From Xanthomonas arboricola pv. juglandis (GTDB taxonomy: Bacteria; Pseudomonadota; Gammaproteobacteria; Xanthomonadales; Xanthomonadaceae), in assembly GCF_001013475.1 (NCBI RefSeq), contig NZ_JZEF01000002.1:971655-1035654 (forward strand): a stretch of 64,000 nucleotides of DNA. The letters are read 5' to 3'. Below are positions 1-7,134 of this stretch, piece after piece. How positions within the stretch are numbered: the first letter of the stretch is position 1; each line of letters opens with the position of its first letter. Both the position numbers and the translations under genes were made by a program. The notes beneath the pieces were generated by a model. That model did not search any database. It was given only the letters and a program-made list of their open reading frames with translations, and was not told where the DNA came from.

Positions 1-3
1 CAG

Positions 4-28
4 GGGAGGGCGTTGCAGACGCCCTCCC
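4..28. terminator. Hairpin, probable terminator of an upstream gene
   Basis: Perfect 10-bp arms (GGGAGGGCGT and ACGCCCTCCC) around a 5-base loop at the very left edge. There is no clear U-run, so it may equally be a stable 3' end structure of a gene lying outside the window. Confidence 0.5.
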
Positions 29-100
29 GCCGCTTCCATTGCTGCATCGTGCAGGCGGCCCCGTGCCCTTGCTCTAGCACCGTGCCCTGCAATCGCCGTC

Positions 101-168
101 GTAGGAGCGCACCCGTGCGCGACGTGGCTTTACCGGGAATGCTCCATCGCGCCCGGGTGCGCTCCTAC
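101..168. repeat. GTAG-type REP-like inverted repeat
   Basis: Perfect 15-bp inverted arms (GTAGGAGCGCACCCG at 101-115, its complement at 154-168) enclose 38 bases. A GTAG start followed by a GC-rich palindrome is the layout of REP elements mobilised by RAYT transposases in Xanthomonadaceae. Assignment to that family is from memory of the motif, not from a search. Confidence 0.6.
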
Positions 169-248
169 GCTGTGCCGTAGTTTGATCGCGGCTGTCGCGG
201 GCAGGCTGGTATCGTTGCCGCTGCCTTTCATGCCTTCCGGAGTCGACG

Positions 249-968
249 ATGAAGTATCTGCTGAGCGCGGCCTTGTGCGTCGCTGCAGTGAGTGGCTGTA
301 CCGACCGCGAGGCGCAGCGTCAGGCGCAGGCAAGCGCGCAGGCGCAAGTCAAGCAACAGCAGGCCGACGCACTCGCCAAGCAATACGACGAGGCGGTGAA
401 GGCCGGTAACTGGGACATGGCGCGTGCGCATGGTGCCGCACTGCTGGAAGGCTACGCCGGTACCGCGGCGGCCACACGCATCGAACCCGGCTATGCCGAC
501 ATCAAGGCCAAGGGCGACCAGGCGCGCGAACTGCGCCGCATGCAGGCGTTGTGGCAGTACTCGCAGGTGCCGGCCAAGGGCGGCACGCAGCGCTCGGCGA
601 TGATCGACGCCAAGAGCCGCGTGGATGTCGACGGCAGCGGCCCCAAGCCGGTGAGCCTGGTGTTCCGCGATCACCCGCAGTGGAAGCGTCACAGCTATCT
701 CGTGCTCAAGGCCGGCGACTTCAACTGCTATGGCGGCTGCAAGGTGCAGGTCTCGGCCGATGGTGGCGCACCACGCCCGATGGCCGCGCACCGCCCCGAC
801 ACCGATGAAGCGATCGCGATGTTCATCGACGACGACAAGGCGCTGTGGAAGCTGGTGCGCAATGCCAAGCGCATCAGCATCGCGTTCCCGGTGAAAGCCG
901 GCGGCATGCGCACGGCAGAGTTCGACGTGGGTGGCCTGGACACCACCCAGATGCCGGGCTGGAAGTAG
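249..968 (+). CDS. Lipoprotein of unknown function
   Basis: Predicted 239-residue envelope lipoprotein. The N-terminus has a hydrophobic stretch ending in a lipobox (VSGC, Cys17), so the mature protein should be lipid-anchored. Residues 20-45 form an Ala/Gln/Glu-rich probable coiled coil, followed by a globular part with one close Cys pair (CYGGC near residue 160) and a C-terminal beta-rich region. I do not recognise a domain or a function. The ATG at 249 follows a CGGAG ribosome-binding site. It is separated from the next gene by about 140 bases and looks monocistronic. Confidence 0.75.
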   Translation: MKYLLSAALCVAAVSGCTDREAQRQAQASAQAQVKQQQADALAKQYDEAVKAGNWDMARAHGAALLEGYAGTAAATRIEPGYADIKAKGDQARELRRMQALWQYSQVPAKGGTQRSAMIDAKSRVDVDGSGPKPVSLVFRDHPQWKRHSYLVLKAGDFNCYGGCKVQVSADGGAPRPMAAHRPDTDEAIAMFIDDDKALWKLVRNAKRISIAFPVKAGGMRTAEFDVGGLDTTQMPGWK

Positions 969-1107
969 GCGCACCGCCCTTGCACGGCACCAGCTGCGCA
1001 GTCGGCGTACGGCATCGGCATGAGGTGCCGGTCCATTCGGGTGAGTGCGCGATGTGCGTTCCCTGACGGCTTGCGGCGTTGCCACCATCTCTGGAGTCTC
1101 CTCACGT

Positions 1108-1731
1108 ATGGACGCCATGGCCATCACACAGATCTCGCCCGCGTTGTCCGGCTACCGCCATTGGGTATTCGACATGGACGGCACGCTGACCGAAGCGGTG
1201 CATGATTTCGCGTTGATCCGACGCGTGTTGGAGATCCCGCCCGAGGCGGACATCCTGCACCACCTGGCATCGCTGCCGGCCGAGCAGGCCGCAGCCAAAC
1301 ACGCCTGGTTGCTCGCGCACGAGCGTGAACTCGCACAGGCCGCACAGCCCGCACCCGGTGCAGTGGCCCTGGTACGTGCGTTGCAGGCAGCCGGATGCCG
1401 GCTCGGCATGCTCACCCGCAATGCACGCGCATTGGCGCAGGTGACATTGCAGGCGATCGGCCTGCACGATGCATTCGCCTGGGACGACATCGTCGGCCGC
1501 GATGAGGCCGCCCCCAAACCCGCACCCGATGGCCTGCAGTATTTTGCGCAACGCTGGGCGGTGGATGGCGCAGCACTGGTCATGGTCGGCGATCACCACA
1601 ACGACCTGGCCTGCGGTCGTGCAGCCGGTGCCTGCACCGTGCTGGTCAACACACCCGGCGATCCATGGCCCGGCCTTGCCGACTGGCGGTTGCAGGATTG
1701 CACGCAGTTGCTGGCGCAGTGGAGCCGCTAG
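1108..1731 (+). CDS. HAD-superfamily phosphatase (phosphoglycolate phosphatase-like)
   Basis: A 207-residue haloacid dehalogenase-type hydrolase, probably a cytoplasmic phosphatase of small phosphorylated metabolites. HAD motif I is DMDGTLT near residue 20 (nucleophile and acid/base Asp), motif II is the Thr in LTRN, and motifs III/IV are the Lys of PKP and the GDHHND acidic pair. A small helical cap follows motif I, as in Gph-like members. The frame is open further upstream (to 1045), but I chose ATG 1108 because GGAG lies 11 bases before it; ATG 1117 is also possible. The substrate cannot be told from sequence. Confidence 0.8.
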   Translation: MDAMAITQISPALSGYRHWVFDMDGTLTEAVHDFALIRRVLEIPPEADILHHLASLPAEQAAAKHAWLLAHERELAQAAQPAPGAVALVRALQAAGCRLGMLTRNARALAQVTLQAIGLHDAFAWDDIVGRDEAAPKPAPDGLQYFAQRWAVDGAALVMVGDHHNDLACGRAAGACTVLVNTPGDPWPGLADWRLQDCTQLLAQWSR

Positions 1732-2130
1732 CGTGAGGTTTGGCGAGTAGGCCAGGCGCGCGCAAAGCATGGAGTGCGATGCGTGGCTGGCCGCGTGTCG
1801 CTGGATGACGATGACGATGACAATCAGGACACCGTCATCGCATTGGAAGGGTGACATGCGCTCGAAAGGGCGTGGACGCTGCTGAATCTTGCAACGCGTC
1901 ATCAGCAAGCCGGACAGCACACGGCTGTCTGCGCCGTACCCTCATCCGCCCTTCGGGCACCTTCTCCCGATGGGAGAAGGGAAACGCGGCAGCACCCCAG
2001 TCGACGACGTAGCTGGCTTTCGGTGAGGTGAGGTGTTGCCTTGCGCGAGCCACAGCGAGCTATGTCGACTCAAGCGTGCAAGGTGCGCAGCACCAGCTGA
2101 CAGGCAGTCCCACACCCGCTGCACCATCCA
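1732..2130. other. Intergenic region with one palindromic repeat
   Basis: No credible gene is seen between the HAD gene and the dehydrogenase operon; the short open frames have poor codon character. The left part holds the repeat at 1939-1981. The right part, from about 2131, is the regulatory region of the operon and is listed separately. Confidence 0.6.
1939..1981. repeat. Intergenic palindromic repeat, copy 1
   Basis: Contains CCCTCATCCGCCC followed by GGGCACCTTCTCCC and a hairpin (CCTTCTCCC / GGGAGAAGG with a 3-base loop). A second copy with the same module order lies at 12439-12484, so this is a dispersed repeat rather than a local promoter element. Confidence 0.65.
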
Positions 2131-2174
2131 TGTCACAGCACGCCCGGCGCAAACTGTGCCAGAACCGTGACAGT
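2131..2174. promoter_or_regulatory. Candidate upstream activator sites
   Basis: TGTCAC at 2131-2136 is mirrored by GTGACA at 2167-2172, and ACTGT at 2153 is mirrored by ACAGT at 2170. These lie 70-115 bases upstream of the sigma-54 promoter at 2244-2260, the usual place for enhancer-binding-protein sites. The assignment to the activator encoded at 10290-12263 is inference. Confidence 0.35.
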
Positions 2175-2243
2175 GCGCCTTGCGCAAGCGACTGCCATCA
2201 CAGCAAACCCTGCTGCTCCAACATGGTGCGTCGCACCAGTGCG

Positions 2244-2260
2244 CTGGCATGGCGTTTGCT
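2244..2260 (+). promoter_or_regulatory. Sigma-54 (RpoN) promoter of the alcohol-oxidation operon
   Basis: CTGGCATGGCGTTTGCT matches the -24/-12 consensus YTGGCACG-N4-TTGCW with one mismatch, and the GG and GC doublets are correctly spaced. Transcription would start near 2271, leaving a leader of about 98 bases before the ATG at 2369. The presence of a sigma-54 activator gene at the other end of the cluster supports it. Confidence 0.7.
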
Positions 2261-2368
2261 CTTTCCCTCTCGACGTTTCCGACGTCCGCGGTGCAACTGG
2301 CGGGTGCAACGCCTGCGCTGCGGAATGTTTCAACCGACTGGTTGTTCAATCGAGAGGGGTAGACGCAT

Positions 2369-4387
2369 ATGCATCAATCTTCCTGTCGCAGCCTGCGCAG
2401 CAGTGTGCTGCTCATGCTTGCGCTGAGCGCCGCGTTGGCCGGCTGCAAGAAAGACGCAGCCACGGAAACGACGACAACGCCCGCACCGGCCGCCAAACCC
2501 GCCGCGCCGACGGCCGTCGCCGTGGTCGATACCGACAGCGAGTTCACCACCAATGCCAGCAACCCGGATAACTGGGGCGGCATCGGGCGCGACTTCGCGC
2601 TGACCCGGCACAGCCCGCTGGCCGAGATCAATCGCGACAACGTCAAGAACCTGAAGATGTCGTGGGAAATGAAGACCGATGCCACGCGCGGCCACGAAGG
2701 CCAGCCGCTGGTGATCGGCAGCGTCATGTACATGGTCAGCGCGTATCCGAACAACGTGTTCGCCATCGACCTGGCTGCGCAGGACGACGGCGGCAAGGTG
2801 TTGTGGAAGTACACCCCGCAGCAGGACGAACGCTCGGTGGCGGTGGCGTGCTGCGATACGGTCAACCGCGGCGCCTCGTATGCCGATGGCAAGCTGGTGT
2901 TCGGGAGCCTGAGCGGCGATGTGATCGCACTCGATGCCAAGACCGGCAAGGAAGTGTGGAAGCAGAAACTCGCGCACCCGGACAAGGGCGAAACCATCAC
3001 CATGGCGCCGATCATCGCCGACGGCAAAGTGGTGGCCGGCATCAGCGGCAACGAGTTCGGCGTGCTTGGGCGTGTTGCTGCCTACAACCTGGCCGATGGC
3101 AAGCAGGCCTGGTCCTGCGATGCGGCCGGTACCGACAAATCGATCTGCCTGGGTGCGGATTTCAACAAGGCCAATCCGCAGCATGGCCAGCTCGGCGATC
3201 TAGGCGTCAAGACCTTTCCCAACGACGAATGGAAGCGTGGCGGTGGTGCGGCCTGGGGCTGGTACAGCTACGACCCGAAGTTGAAGCTGCTCTACTACGG
3301 CACCGGCAATCCCGGCCTGTGGAGCCCGTCGTATCGCTGCGGCAAGACCTCGCAGGAGGAATGCAACAACGGCGAGCATGACAACAAGTGGTCGATGACC
3401 CTGTTCGCGCGCAAGATCGATACCGGCGAAGCGGTGTGGGGCTACCAGAAGACGCCGTTCGACCAGTGGGACTACGACGGCATCAACGAGCCGATCCTGG
3501 TCGATCTGAGCATCGACGGCAAGCAGGTACCATCGGTGGTGCAGTTCGATCGCAACGGCTTTGCCTACGTGCTCGATCGCCGCGACGGCACCTTGCTGCG
3601 CGCGCACAAGTTCGTACCGGCCAACTGGGCCGAACGCATCGACATGAAGACCGGTCGCCCGGTCAAGGTGGCCGCGCATTCGCCGCTGGAGCGAGGCAAG
3701 AAGGTGCAGGCCTTCCCGTCGGCGATGGGTGGCAAGGACCAGCAGCCGTGCTCGGTGGATCCGGCCAATGCGGCGGTGTTCTTCTGCGGCACCAACAACT
3801 GGCATATGGAGCTGGAACCGCAGGAACGCGGCAACACCATGATGGGCCTGCCGTACGTATTCGCCAACGTGATGATGAAACCGAACGAGCCGGGTGCACT
3901 GGGCATCGTCAAGGCCTTCGACGTGGTGGAAGGCAAGTCCAAGTGGGAGATCAAGGAGAAGTTCCCGGTGTGGAGCGGCACCCTGGTCACCGACGGCGGG
4001 CTGGTGTTCTACGGCACGCTGGATGGCTGGTTCCGTGCGGTGGACAAGGACACCGGCAAGAAGCTGTGGGAGATGAAACTGCCCTCCGGCATCATCGGCA
4101 ACCCGATCGCCTACAAGGCCAATGGGCACCAGTACGTGGCGGTGTTCTCCGGCATCGGTGGCTGGATTGGTCTGCCGGTGGCCGCAGGTCTGGATCCGTC
4201 CGATCCGTATGGCGCGCTGGGCGCAGCCGGTCTGGCATTTGGTGCCGGTTTCGACAAGATCCCGCTCGGCGGCATGGTGCATACCTTCCGGATCGATGGT
4301 GCCGGCAAGACCGTGACCGCCAGTGCCACCGCCACGGCGGCTGCAGGCGGCGGCACCGCCAACACCGCAGCGAAGACCGCACGATGA
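2369..4387 (+). CDS. PQQ-dependent alcohol dehydrogenase, lipoprotein, lanthanide-type active site
   Basis: A 672-residue quinoprotein alcohol dehydrogenase (methanol/ethanol dehydrogenase family), expected to oxidise alcohols in the periplasm with PQQ. The N-terminus carries a lipobox (LAGC, Cys26), so it should be membrane-anchored, unlike the soluble MxaF/XoxF/ExaA enzymes. An eight-bladed propeller of tryptophan-docking repeats fills the rest. The adjacent Cys161-Cys162 pair matches the vicinal disulfide that contacts PQQ. At 368-370 the sequence is Asp-Tyr-Asp: Asp368 is the catalytic base, and the second Asp is the extra metal ligand that marks XoxF/PedH-type lanthanide enzymes (Ala or Ser in calcium enzymes). 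It is the first gene of the operon, and its stop overlaps the cytochrome start by 4 bases. A low-complexity Ala/Thr tail ends the protein. Confidence 0.93.
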   Translation: MHQSSCRSLRSSVLLMLALSAALAGCKKDAATETTTTPAPAAKPAAPTAVAVVDTDSEFTTNASNPDNWGGIGRDFALTRHSPLAEINRDNVKNLKMSWEMKTDATRGHEGQPLVIGSVMYMVSAYPNNVFAIDLAAQDDGGKVLWKYTPQQDERSVAVACCDTVNRGASYADGKLVFGSLSGDVIALDAKTGKEVWKQKLAHPDKGETITMAPIIADGKVVAGISGNEFGVLGRVAAYNLADGKQAWSCDAAGTDKSICLGADFNKANPQHGQLGDLGVKTFPNDEWKRGGGAAWGWYSYDPKLKLLYYGTGNPGLWSPSYRCGKTSQEECNNGEHDNKWSMTLFARKIDTGEAVWGYQKTPFDQWDYDGINEPILVDLSIDGKQVPSVVQFDRNGFAYVLDRRDGTLLRAHKFVPANWAERIDMKTGRPVKVAAHSPLERGKKVQAFPSAMGGKDQQPCSVDPANAAVFFCGTNNWHMELEPQERGNTMMGLPYVFANVMMKPNEPGALGIVKAFDVVEGKSKWEIKEKFPVWSGTLVTDGGLVFYGTLDGWFRAVDKDTGKKLWEMKLPSGIIGNPIAYKANGHQYVAVFSGIGGWIGLPVAAGLDPSDPYGALGAAGLAFGAGFDKIPLGGMVHTFRIDGAGKTVTASATATAAAGGGTANTAAKTAR

Positions 4388-4923
4388 GTTCCACGCAAGG
4401 CGTTGGACGCGCGCACCGGCAGTTCGCTGCCGGTGCGCGTGGCATGCATCGGCCGGCGCCGGCCACCGGCACCGCCGCGCCAGCGCCTGCAGCAGCGAGC
4501 GCCGCAGTGCCCAACCCGGCCGCCGGGCCTGCGCCGGATCCGGCCACGCCGCCCGCAGCGCCGGCCACCGTGGTGCCGATCCCGAAGGGGCCGGAGGTCA
4601 AGGTCACGCCCGAACTGATCGCCGAGGGCAAGAAGATCTATTTCTCCGCCGGCTGCAATGCCTGCCATGGCGGCACCGGTGGCGGCGGCATGTGCCCGCC
4701 GTTGACCAACGACATCTGGGTGTATGGCAGCGACGACGACACCTTGCGTACGCTGATCAGCGAAGGCACCGCCGCGATGATCACCCACGGCAAGACGCGG
4801 GTCGGGCATGAAAAGGTGGTCGGGCAGATGCCGCCGTTCGCGCCGGTGCTCAAGCCGGGCGACACCGAGAAACTGCTTGCCTTCATCCATTCGATCAACA
4901 AGACCGCGGGCAAGGCGCAATGA
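4384..4923 (+). CDS. c-type cytochrome, probable electron acceptor of the dehydrogenase
   Basis: A 179-residue monohaem cytochrome c, presumably taking electrons from the PQQ dehydrogenase. One haem motif, CNACH, lies near residue 94, with a candidate distal Met in the later QMPPF. The haem domain is preceded by about 65 residues rich in Ala and Pro. Covalent haem attachment needs export, yet no hydrophobic signal peptide or lipobox can be seen after the ATG at 4384. Either the 5' end carries a frameshift, the start is misread, or export is unusual. The start overlaps the upstream stop (ATGA) and the stop overlaps the next start, so translation is coupled. Confidence 0.85.
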   Translation: MSSTQGVGRAHRQFAAGARGMHRPAPATGTAAPAPAAASAAVPNPAAGPAPDPATPPAAPATVVPIPKGPEVKVTPELIAEGKKIYFSAGCNACHGGTGGGGMCPPLTNDIWVYGSDDDTLRTLISEGTAAMITHGKTRVGHEKVVGQMPPFAPVLKPGDTEKLLAFIHSINKTAGKAQ

Positions 4924-5981
4924 GGCCAGCGCCAACCGGTTGGCAGTGCATCCTTGCAGCGCCTGCGCTGGTCGCGCTGCTGGCCTTGGCCGGTTGCCGG
5001 CGCGATGCCGAGCCGCCGGCGTCCAACGCGGCGCCGGCGACAGCGACGCCTGCAACGCCCGCTGCAGCACCGCTGCCCGCAACGCTGCCGGTATTTGCTT
5101 ATGTGCCCAACCAGCGCAGCGGCACGGTGTCGGTGATCGATACGCACACCGACACGGTGGTGCGTACGCTCAGCGCACAGGGGCAGCTGGGCAAGCGCCT
5201 GCAGCAGGTATTGCCGGGCCCGCAGGGGCATCTGTACCTGATCGATGCCGAGCATCACCGCCTGATCGAACTCGACACCGAAAAAGACGCGGTGCTGCGC
5301 AGCGTGGAGATCGGCGAGAACGCCGAAGGCATTGCGTTGTCGCTGGACGGCAAGCAGTTTGCGGTGTGCGTGGAAGGCCAGAACCAGGTGATGTTGATCG
5401 ATGCGGCACAGTTCAGCGTGCAGCAGGTGATCGCTACGCGCGGGCAGGCACCCGAGCACTGCGCCTACACGCCGGACGGGCAGTGGCTGCTCACCAGCAA
5501 CGAGGGCTCCAACGACATGGACATGATCGAGCTGGCCACCGGTCGCTCGCGTGGCGTGGTCGCCACCAGCGGCCATCCGCGCGGCATGGCATTTGCGCCC
5601 GACGGGCACAGCGTCTACATCGCGCAGGAAACCGCCAATGTGGTCGACGTGATCGACCTGCAGACGCGCCAACGCCGCGCCAGCCTGCCGGCCGGCGTGC
5701 GCACGGCAGGCGTGGCGTTGTCGGCCGACGGCACGCGGCTGTATGCGTCCAACGGTGGTGCCGGCACGCTCAGCGTGATCGATACCAACACTGCGCGCAG
5801 TCTCGCCGAAATCGCGGTGGGACTGCGGCCGTGGAATCCGGCGCTGACCCCGGCCGGCGACAAACTGTATGTCGCCAACGGGCGCTCGAACACGGTGAGC
5901 GTGATCGACACCGTCGCGTTGCGCGAGATCAAACAGATCCCCGTCGGCGAACTGCCGTGGGGCGTGGTCATCGCGCGCTGA
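4920..5981 (+). CDS. YVTN beta-propeller lipoprotein associated with PQQ-dependent oxidation
   Basis: A 353-residue lipoprotein (lipobox LAGC, Cys25) with an Ala/Pro-rich linker and then a seven-bladed YVTN-type propeller from about residue 60 to the end. Blade signatures such as SVIDT, VDVIDL and YVANG recur roughly every 40 residues. The family is known as a PQQ-dependent catabolism-associated propeller, found next to quinoprotein dehydrogenases; its biochemical role is not established. Its ATG overlaps the cytochrome stop (ATGA). A periplasmic role in docking or assembly of the dehydrogenase-cytochrome pair is inference. Confidence 0.87.
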   Translation: MRPAPTGWQCILAAPALVALLALAGCRRDAEPPASNAAPATATPATPAAAPLPATLPVFAYVPNQRSGTVSVIDTHTDTVVRTLSAQGQLGKRLQQVLPGPQGHLYLIDAEHHRLIELDTEKDAVLRSVEIGENAEGIALSLDGKQFAVCVEGQNQVMLIDAAQFSVQQVIATRGQAPEHCAYTPDGQWLLTSNEGSNDMDMIELATGRSRGVVATSGHPRGMAFAPDGHSVYIAQETANVVDVIDLQTRQRRASLPAGVRTAGVALSADGTRLYASNGGAGTLSVIDTNTARSLAEIAVGLRPWNPALTPAGDKLYVANGRSNTVSVIDTVALREIKQIPVGELPWGVVIAR

Positions 5982-6016
5982 GCGGCGGGCATGCCGCAGC
6001 GCGCCAGGGAGGCCGG

Positions 6017-7123
6017 ATGAAGACACGCGCTGCGGTGGCATGGGGTCCGTACCAGCCGCTGACCATCGAAGAGGTGGACCTGCAGCCGCCGCGGCCCGGC
6101 GAGGTGCTGGTGCGCCTGGTCGCCACCGGGATCTGCCATGGCGATGCGCATGCACTGGCGCATGCGCAGGCGGGCAGCTTCCCGGTGATCCTGGGGCAGG
6201 AGGGCGCGGGCATCGTCGAAGCGGTCGGCATCGGCGTCACCAGCGTGCAGCCCGGCGATCACGTCATCCCGCTGTACATGCCCGAATGCGGCGTGTGCAA
6301 GTTCTGCCGCTCCGGCCGCACCAACCTGTGCCAGGCGATCCGCAGCAGCCAGGAGCGCGGGCTGATGCCCGATGGCAGCAGCCGGTTCTCGTTGCACGGC
6401 CGGCCGATCCTGCACCACATGGGCATCAGCACGTTCTCCGAATACACCGTGGTGCCGGAGATCGCGGTCGCGCGGATCCAGCCGGAGGCAGCGCTGGATC
6501 AGGTCTGTCTGCTCGGCTGCACGGTCACCACCGGCGTCGGTGCGGTGCTCAACAGCACGCATGTGCGGCCCGGCGACTGCGTGGCGGTGTTCGGCCTGGG
6601 CGGCATCGGCTTGTCGGTGGTGCAGGGCGCGGTGCTGGCGCAGGCCGGGCGCATCATCGCGGTGGATATCGACCCGGCCAAGTTCGCGCTGGCGCGCGCG
6701 TTGGGCGCCACCGATTGCCTGGATCCGCGCGACTACGGCGCACCGATCCAGCAGGTGATCGTGGACCTCACCGATGGCGGCGCCGACCACAGCTTCGAAT
6801 GCGTGGGCGATGTCGGCGCGATGCGCGCGGCGCTGGAGTGCTGCCACAAGGGCTGGGGCGAGAGCGTCATCCTCGGCGTGGCCGACGACGCGCAGGAAAT
6901 CAGCACGCGCCCGTTTCAACTGGTGACCGGGCGGGTATGGCGCGGCAGCGCCTTCGGCGGAGTGAAGGGGCGCAGCGAATTGCCCGGCTATGTCGCGCGC
7001 TATCTGCACGGCGACATCCGGCTGGCACCGTTGATCACCCGCACGCTGGCGCTGGACGACATCAATCAGGCGCTGGCGGACTTGCGTGCGGCGCGCGGCA
7101 TCAAATCGATCGTGCTCTATTGA
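6017..7123 (+). CDS. Zinc-type (class III-like) alcohol dehydrogenase with an altered zinc ligand
   Basis: A 368-residue medium-chain NAD-dependent dehydrogenase resembling S-(hydroxymethyl)glutathione dehydrogenase. It is cytoplasmic (no signal peptide). Catalytic-zinc ligands Cys40 (GICHGD) and Cys168 (LLGC) are present, but the middle ligand, normally His in GHE, is Gln61 (LGQEGAG). The structural-zinc loop with four Cys is intact (CGVCKFC then a fourth Cys), as are the Rossmann motif GLGGIG and the following Asp for NAD. ATG 6017 follows a GGGAGG site, 35 bases after the propeller gene. Its place in the operon suggests it handles the alcohol or aldehyde product of the periplasmic step. 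The Gln may change the metal or the activity. Confidence 0.88.
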   Translation: MKTRAAVAWGPYQPLTIEEVDLQPPRPGEVLVRLVATGICHGDAHALAHAQAGSFPVILGQEGAGIVEAVGIGVTSVQPGDHVIPLYMPECGVCKFCRSGRTNLCQAIRSSQERGLMPDGSSRFSLHGRPILHHMGISTFSEYTVVPEIAVARIQPEAALDQVCLLGCTVTTGVGAVLNSTHVRPGDCVAVFGLGGIGLSVVQGAVLAQAGRIIAVDIDPAKFALARALGATDCLDPRDYGAPIQQVIVDLTDGGADHSFECVGDVGAMRAALECCHKGWGESVILGVADDAQEISTRPFQLVTGRVWRGSAFGGVKGRSELPGYVARYLHGDIRLAPLITRTLALDDINQALADLRAARGIKSIVLY

Positions 7124-7134
7124 GGGAGACGCAG

